NCBI GenBank assembly: GCA_041447175.1
Contig: CP166960.1
Coordinates: forward strand, 1 to 64,000
DNA length: 64,000 nucleotides
DNA from: Candidatus Bathyarchaeia archaeon
Lineage (GTDB): Archaea; Thermoproteota; Bathyarchaeia; Bathyarchaeales; Bathycorpusculaceae
Direction of reading: 5' to 3'
Under the pieces are notes generated by a model. It worked only from the letters and a program-made list of their open reading frames with translations. It did no database searches and was not told where the DNA came from. This document shows positions 61,567 through 64,000 of the stretch, one piece after another. A program made the position numbers and the translations under genes. Numbering within the stretch: position 1 is the stretch's first letter; every line of letters starts with the position of its first letter.

Positions 61567-61643
61567 GCCGAGGTAGCTCAGCCTGGGAGAGCGCTCGGCT
61601 GAAGACCGAGTTGTCGCATGTTCAAACCCTGCCCTCGGCACCA
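61567..61643 (+). tRNA. tRNA-Phe (GAA)
   Basis: Acceptor GCCGAGG/CCTCGGC, anticodon stem CTCGG/CCGAG around CTGAAGA (anticodon GAA), T-arm GCATG-TTCAAAC-CCTGC with a single T-C mismatch at its fourth pair, discriminator A. The mature part is 61567-61640; CCA is encoded at 61641-61643. Confidence 0.93.
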
Positions 61644-61823
61644 ACAAATTCTCCAAAAATCTTTTTTCTCAAAATATGCGCTTGTAACTTTTGAATTAAA
61701 CCGCCCGCCAATCTGTATATTCAATCTTGGTATTCAAATCAAACACATGTTGTTTCCTGCACAAAATATGTATGGGTATTTTTCAGAAGCACTTAAACGC
61801 ATCTATAATTGAGGAGAATATGT

Positions 61824-62481
61824 ATGAGGGCTGAGAAATTTAATAAACTTTTGTTTGTTACAGCAGCTTTTGTAATACTTCTTGGAACTACAGGTTTGGC
61901 GAGTTGCCAAAGCTACCCTGTAGATGTCAGTGATGGTGAATTCACTGGATACCCTGGGGTCAATGAATGGGCTGGCTATGAATACAGCAGGGCCAACCCC
62001 ACTGATTTGGGTTCTTATGGATATTACATTTACCAAAACGACTACATTTATATGATGCATGACATCGCTATCGATGTTTCACCTAACGCGGGCGACTTCA
62101 ACTACTTTAAGATAACATTTGCAGATGGTGCCGTTATGATAATTACGGTCAATGTTGATGGAACAGCATCCCTGCTTCTTGATGGCTCTGATGTGACAAC
62201 TGACCCCGAATATGACTTCGCGGCTGGTTCCTCTTTTGGTCCTTCACCTAACTCTGATATCCCACATCGAATGTATGAAATCCGTGTACGTTACACTTCT
62301 GCACCCGTAAACCTAATTGGAGTATTTGACAAGATTGAGGACGATGGCGATGTCCTTGACTTTTTTTGAACTTCCCGAGTCGCCTTCTGGAACGTTGGCA
62401 GCTTTTTCAGCGGGCATCGTAGCGCTCGCCTCGTTGAAGATTGTGTCAAAACGAAAACAAAGCAAACCCGCCAAACTGTAA
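61824..62481 (+). pseudogene. Secreted surface protein with sorting signal, frameshifted in a run of seven T
   Basis: ATG 61824 follows GAGGAGAATATGT. A signal peptide (LLFVTAAFVILLGTTGLASC) precedes a beta-rich domain of about 160 residues. After DDGDVLD the TTTTTTT run at 62361-62367 leads to a TGA. Removing one T continues FFELPESPSGTLAAFSAGIV and ends KRKQSKPAKL: motif, helix and basic tail, the same kind of C-terminal anchor as the protein at 28502-29092. The shift therefore decides whether the protein is anchored. About 218 aa if intact. Confidence 0.75.
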
Positions 62482-62490
62482 CAGGCTAAC

Positions 62491-62526
62491 AAGCAGCTAA
62501 GAACTGCTTGCACGCATCCTTTTTTT
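62491..62526 (+). terminator. Hairpin plus T-run terminator
   Basis: AAGCAG (62491-62496) pairs with CTGCTT (62504-62509), followed by a run of T at about 62519-62526. It lies right behind the surface-protein gene. Confidence 0.55.
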
Positions 62527-63177
62527 GTTGACGCTTTTCAAATGTAGTTGTCAGTTTCTCTAATCTCCCTGCCGTTAGCACCTGCAAATCAACTTTGTGT
62601 ACTCGCTGACTTCTCTTTTCCGTTGACACGAACCGAGAACCGTGTTCATGTTGCTTTGGGGGCGTTTGGGTGTTCTGTGGGTTTTATTTGCCCTGCCCAC
62701 GTTTTAGGGAGACGGCTTTAGGCATTCGGGTTTCGTTTTTCATAAGCCATCAAAAGCGTATCTGCCTCCTCATATTGCCTTGGTAGACTTTTCCGAGGCA
62801 CCTTCACTTCAGTTAAATCAAACATTTATTTGGCTTTCTTTAAGCTACCTTTTCTTTGGAACCAAACCTCTTCAACGGATAATCAAGTAGCAGGAATTGA
62901 GAAGACCCTTTCTATGTGCACCAAACGGTGTGTACGAAATTAGCATCAACCTGTCAATCATGTAACAACGGTTCAAGGACGGCTTATGCTATCCCTTGGC
63001 ATCACACAACTTTTCAAAATCCACAATATCCCACACGCTGCCTCCCCAAACAAAAATCAGCGGTTGAACTTTTTCCCAAAAAACTCTAATTAAACGAGCA
63101 CGTAATAACGCCATTATGAACGACTGCGATGGCAAAGGCTTCGTTTGCTGGTTGGCTCTAGATATACTTCTTCGGGG
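62527..63177. other. Gene-free region of 650 bp
   Basis: No open frame with support on either strand; minus-strand frames overlapping the next gene are its shadows. A CACG/CGTG pairing lies around 62627-62645. AT-rich. It could carry promoter elements or an unrecognised RNA. Confidence 0.45.
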
Positions 63178-64000
63178 ATGCTTGTGACTCAAGTCTCTAA
63201 CGAATATATTGATGCCGCCATCGAAGAACTGACCGCTTTGCTTGGAGTTAAAGAAAGTATTTCTCCAAAAGCAATGCTGGAACCTTTGCATGCAGGAAAA
63301 ATCCAAGAATGCATAACCGCAATCGCGAATTACCTTGGGTTGCCGGTTTCAATAATTCTAACCGTGACTCCACAGAACTTGTACGGCGACAAAAATAGGG
63401 TGAACGGGGTTCCAACTTATTCCTCGCAGCCAACCCAAACTGTGGCTGCCCAAGTCTTCCTTCCCGACCGTCTCCCCCTTTATGGCTCGTCTGCCTTAAC
63501 TGGGCTCCCCATCAAAGTGCAAGTAAGTGAGGAATGCACAAAAAACCCTGACACCTTCGTGGCAGTTATGGCACATGAACTCTCCCATGTGGTTATGCAT
63601 TCACTTTGGCATCCTCAAAAACACAACGAAATTTACACTGACCTTGCTGCTATGCTCTTAGGTTTCTCTGAAATCGTCCAGATAGGACGCAAAACAACAG
63701 ACGCTACACAACACTACTCCACAACAACCACAACGACCACAACCTACGGCTATTTATCAGACGAATCATTCGCCTATGCCTTCCACAAGGTTCAACAATC
63801 CCTCACAGAAAAAAGAAATCTTGAAAATGACCTGCGAAACCAGATCATGCAACAGCTTAGCTCTTACCAGGAACAAATTCGTGATTTCAAAGAAAAAATC
63901 GTTGAACTGGAAAAGTTAGCTGACTACTTGGATAAACATCCAAACAAGAGACTCGCAGAAAAAGATGCCCAAACAATTGTAGAACTGCACCGAGTAGACC
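63178..64000 (+). CDS. HExxH metallopeptidase-like protein, cut by the window end
   Basis: From ATG 63178 at least 274 residues, no stop before the end of the window. AVMAHELSHVVMHSL (about residues 129-143) is the zinc-binding HExxH helix, and EIYTDLAAMLLGF after it supplies a third ligand of gluzincin type. Downstream there is a run of eight Thr and a coiled coil (TEKRNLENDLRNQIMQQLSS). The N-terminal 110 residues contain no visible signal peptide, so it may be cytoplasmic. Confidence 0.7.
   Translation, partial: MLVTQVSNEYIDAAIEELTALLGVKESISPKAMLEPLHAGKIQECITAIANYLGLPVSIILTVTPQNLYGDKNRVNGVPTYSSQPTQTVAAQVFLPDRLPLYGSSALTGLPIKVQVSEECTKNPDTFVAVMAHELSHVVMHSLWHPQKHNEIYTDLAAMLLGFSEIVQIGRKTTDATQHYSTTTTTTTTYGYLSDESFAYAFHKVQQSLTEKRNLENDLRNQIMQQLSSYQEQIRDFKEKIVELEKLADYLDKHPNKRLAEKDAQTIVELHRVD

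Noticed and set aside
1-64000. CRISPR arrays or insertion sequences with transposase
   Set aside because: No regularly spaced repeats and no transposase reading frame were seen.

Overview
This is archaeal DNA. It carries archaeal/eukaryal-type ribosomal proteins (eS4, eL32, eL19), RNase P protein Rpp29, an archaeal-type ATP-dependent DNA ligase, family B DNA polymerase, 20S proteasome beta, DUF106/EMC3-type insertase, SecY and TATA-box promoters. The content suggests a TACK-type archaeon, most likely a Bathyarchaeia relative; the phylum is inference from gene content only. Many genes encode surface proteins with signal peptides and C-terminal anchors.

Layout. (a) 1-4819, minus strand: hypE downstream of a three-gene cassette of RecA-like ATPase with a degenerate P-loop, small conserved protein, and B-family polymerase that lacks exonuclease acidic residues but keeps both polymerase aspartates. 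It resembles a translesion/mutagenesis module and is the most interesting system here. (b) 5245-19457, plus strand: a ribosomal/secretion operon L22-S3-L29-Rpp29-S17-L14-L24-S4e-L5-S14-S8-L6-L32e-L19e-L18-S5-L30, then a 1.9-kb interruption holding a surface protein and an Hsp20-like gene, then L15-SecY-DUF106 insertase-cytidylate kinase. The S10-side genes (L3-L4-L23-L2-S19) are not here. (c) 19646-28449: glycosyltransferases (one frameshifted), a radical SAM protein, paired coiled-coil membrane proteins, a PurM-fold protein with an ECF S component, and a TPR protein. (d) 28502-40797: a surface protein, DNA ligase (in-frame TGA at a conserved Trp), E1-like ThiF, CopB-type P-ATPase, an orphan contractile-injection-system cap protein (DUF4255/Pvc16), Kef antiporter, tRNA-Cys, and DUF1512 with a proteasome beta subunit that has Ala at the catalytic Thr1 position. 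(e) 40954-51450: a short TiaS-like protein, membrane/surface proteins, one broken large surface protein, DapB, small accessory genes and an XRE/DUF2178 operon. (f) 51638-57122: an integrated plasmid-like element bounded by a 25-bp perfect direct repeat, with tyrosine integrase, HUH-type Rep, divergent HTH regulator, a DUF4145 gene and a GC-rich folded region. (g) 57200-64000: EVE-domain protein, hydrolase, surface proteins, tRNA-Val, tRNA-Phe and a metallopeptidase cut by the window end.

Two themes cut across the window. An 84-bp sequence occurs as near-identical inverted copies 40 kb apart (4919-5003 and 45412-45496); its neighbouring 3' module recurs at 15101-15141. Several otherwise good genes carry single lesions (C7 and T7 runs, TGA or TAG stops, a one-base shift), so either recent gene decay or consensus errors must be considered before biology is inferred from them.
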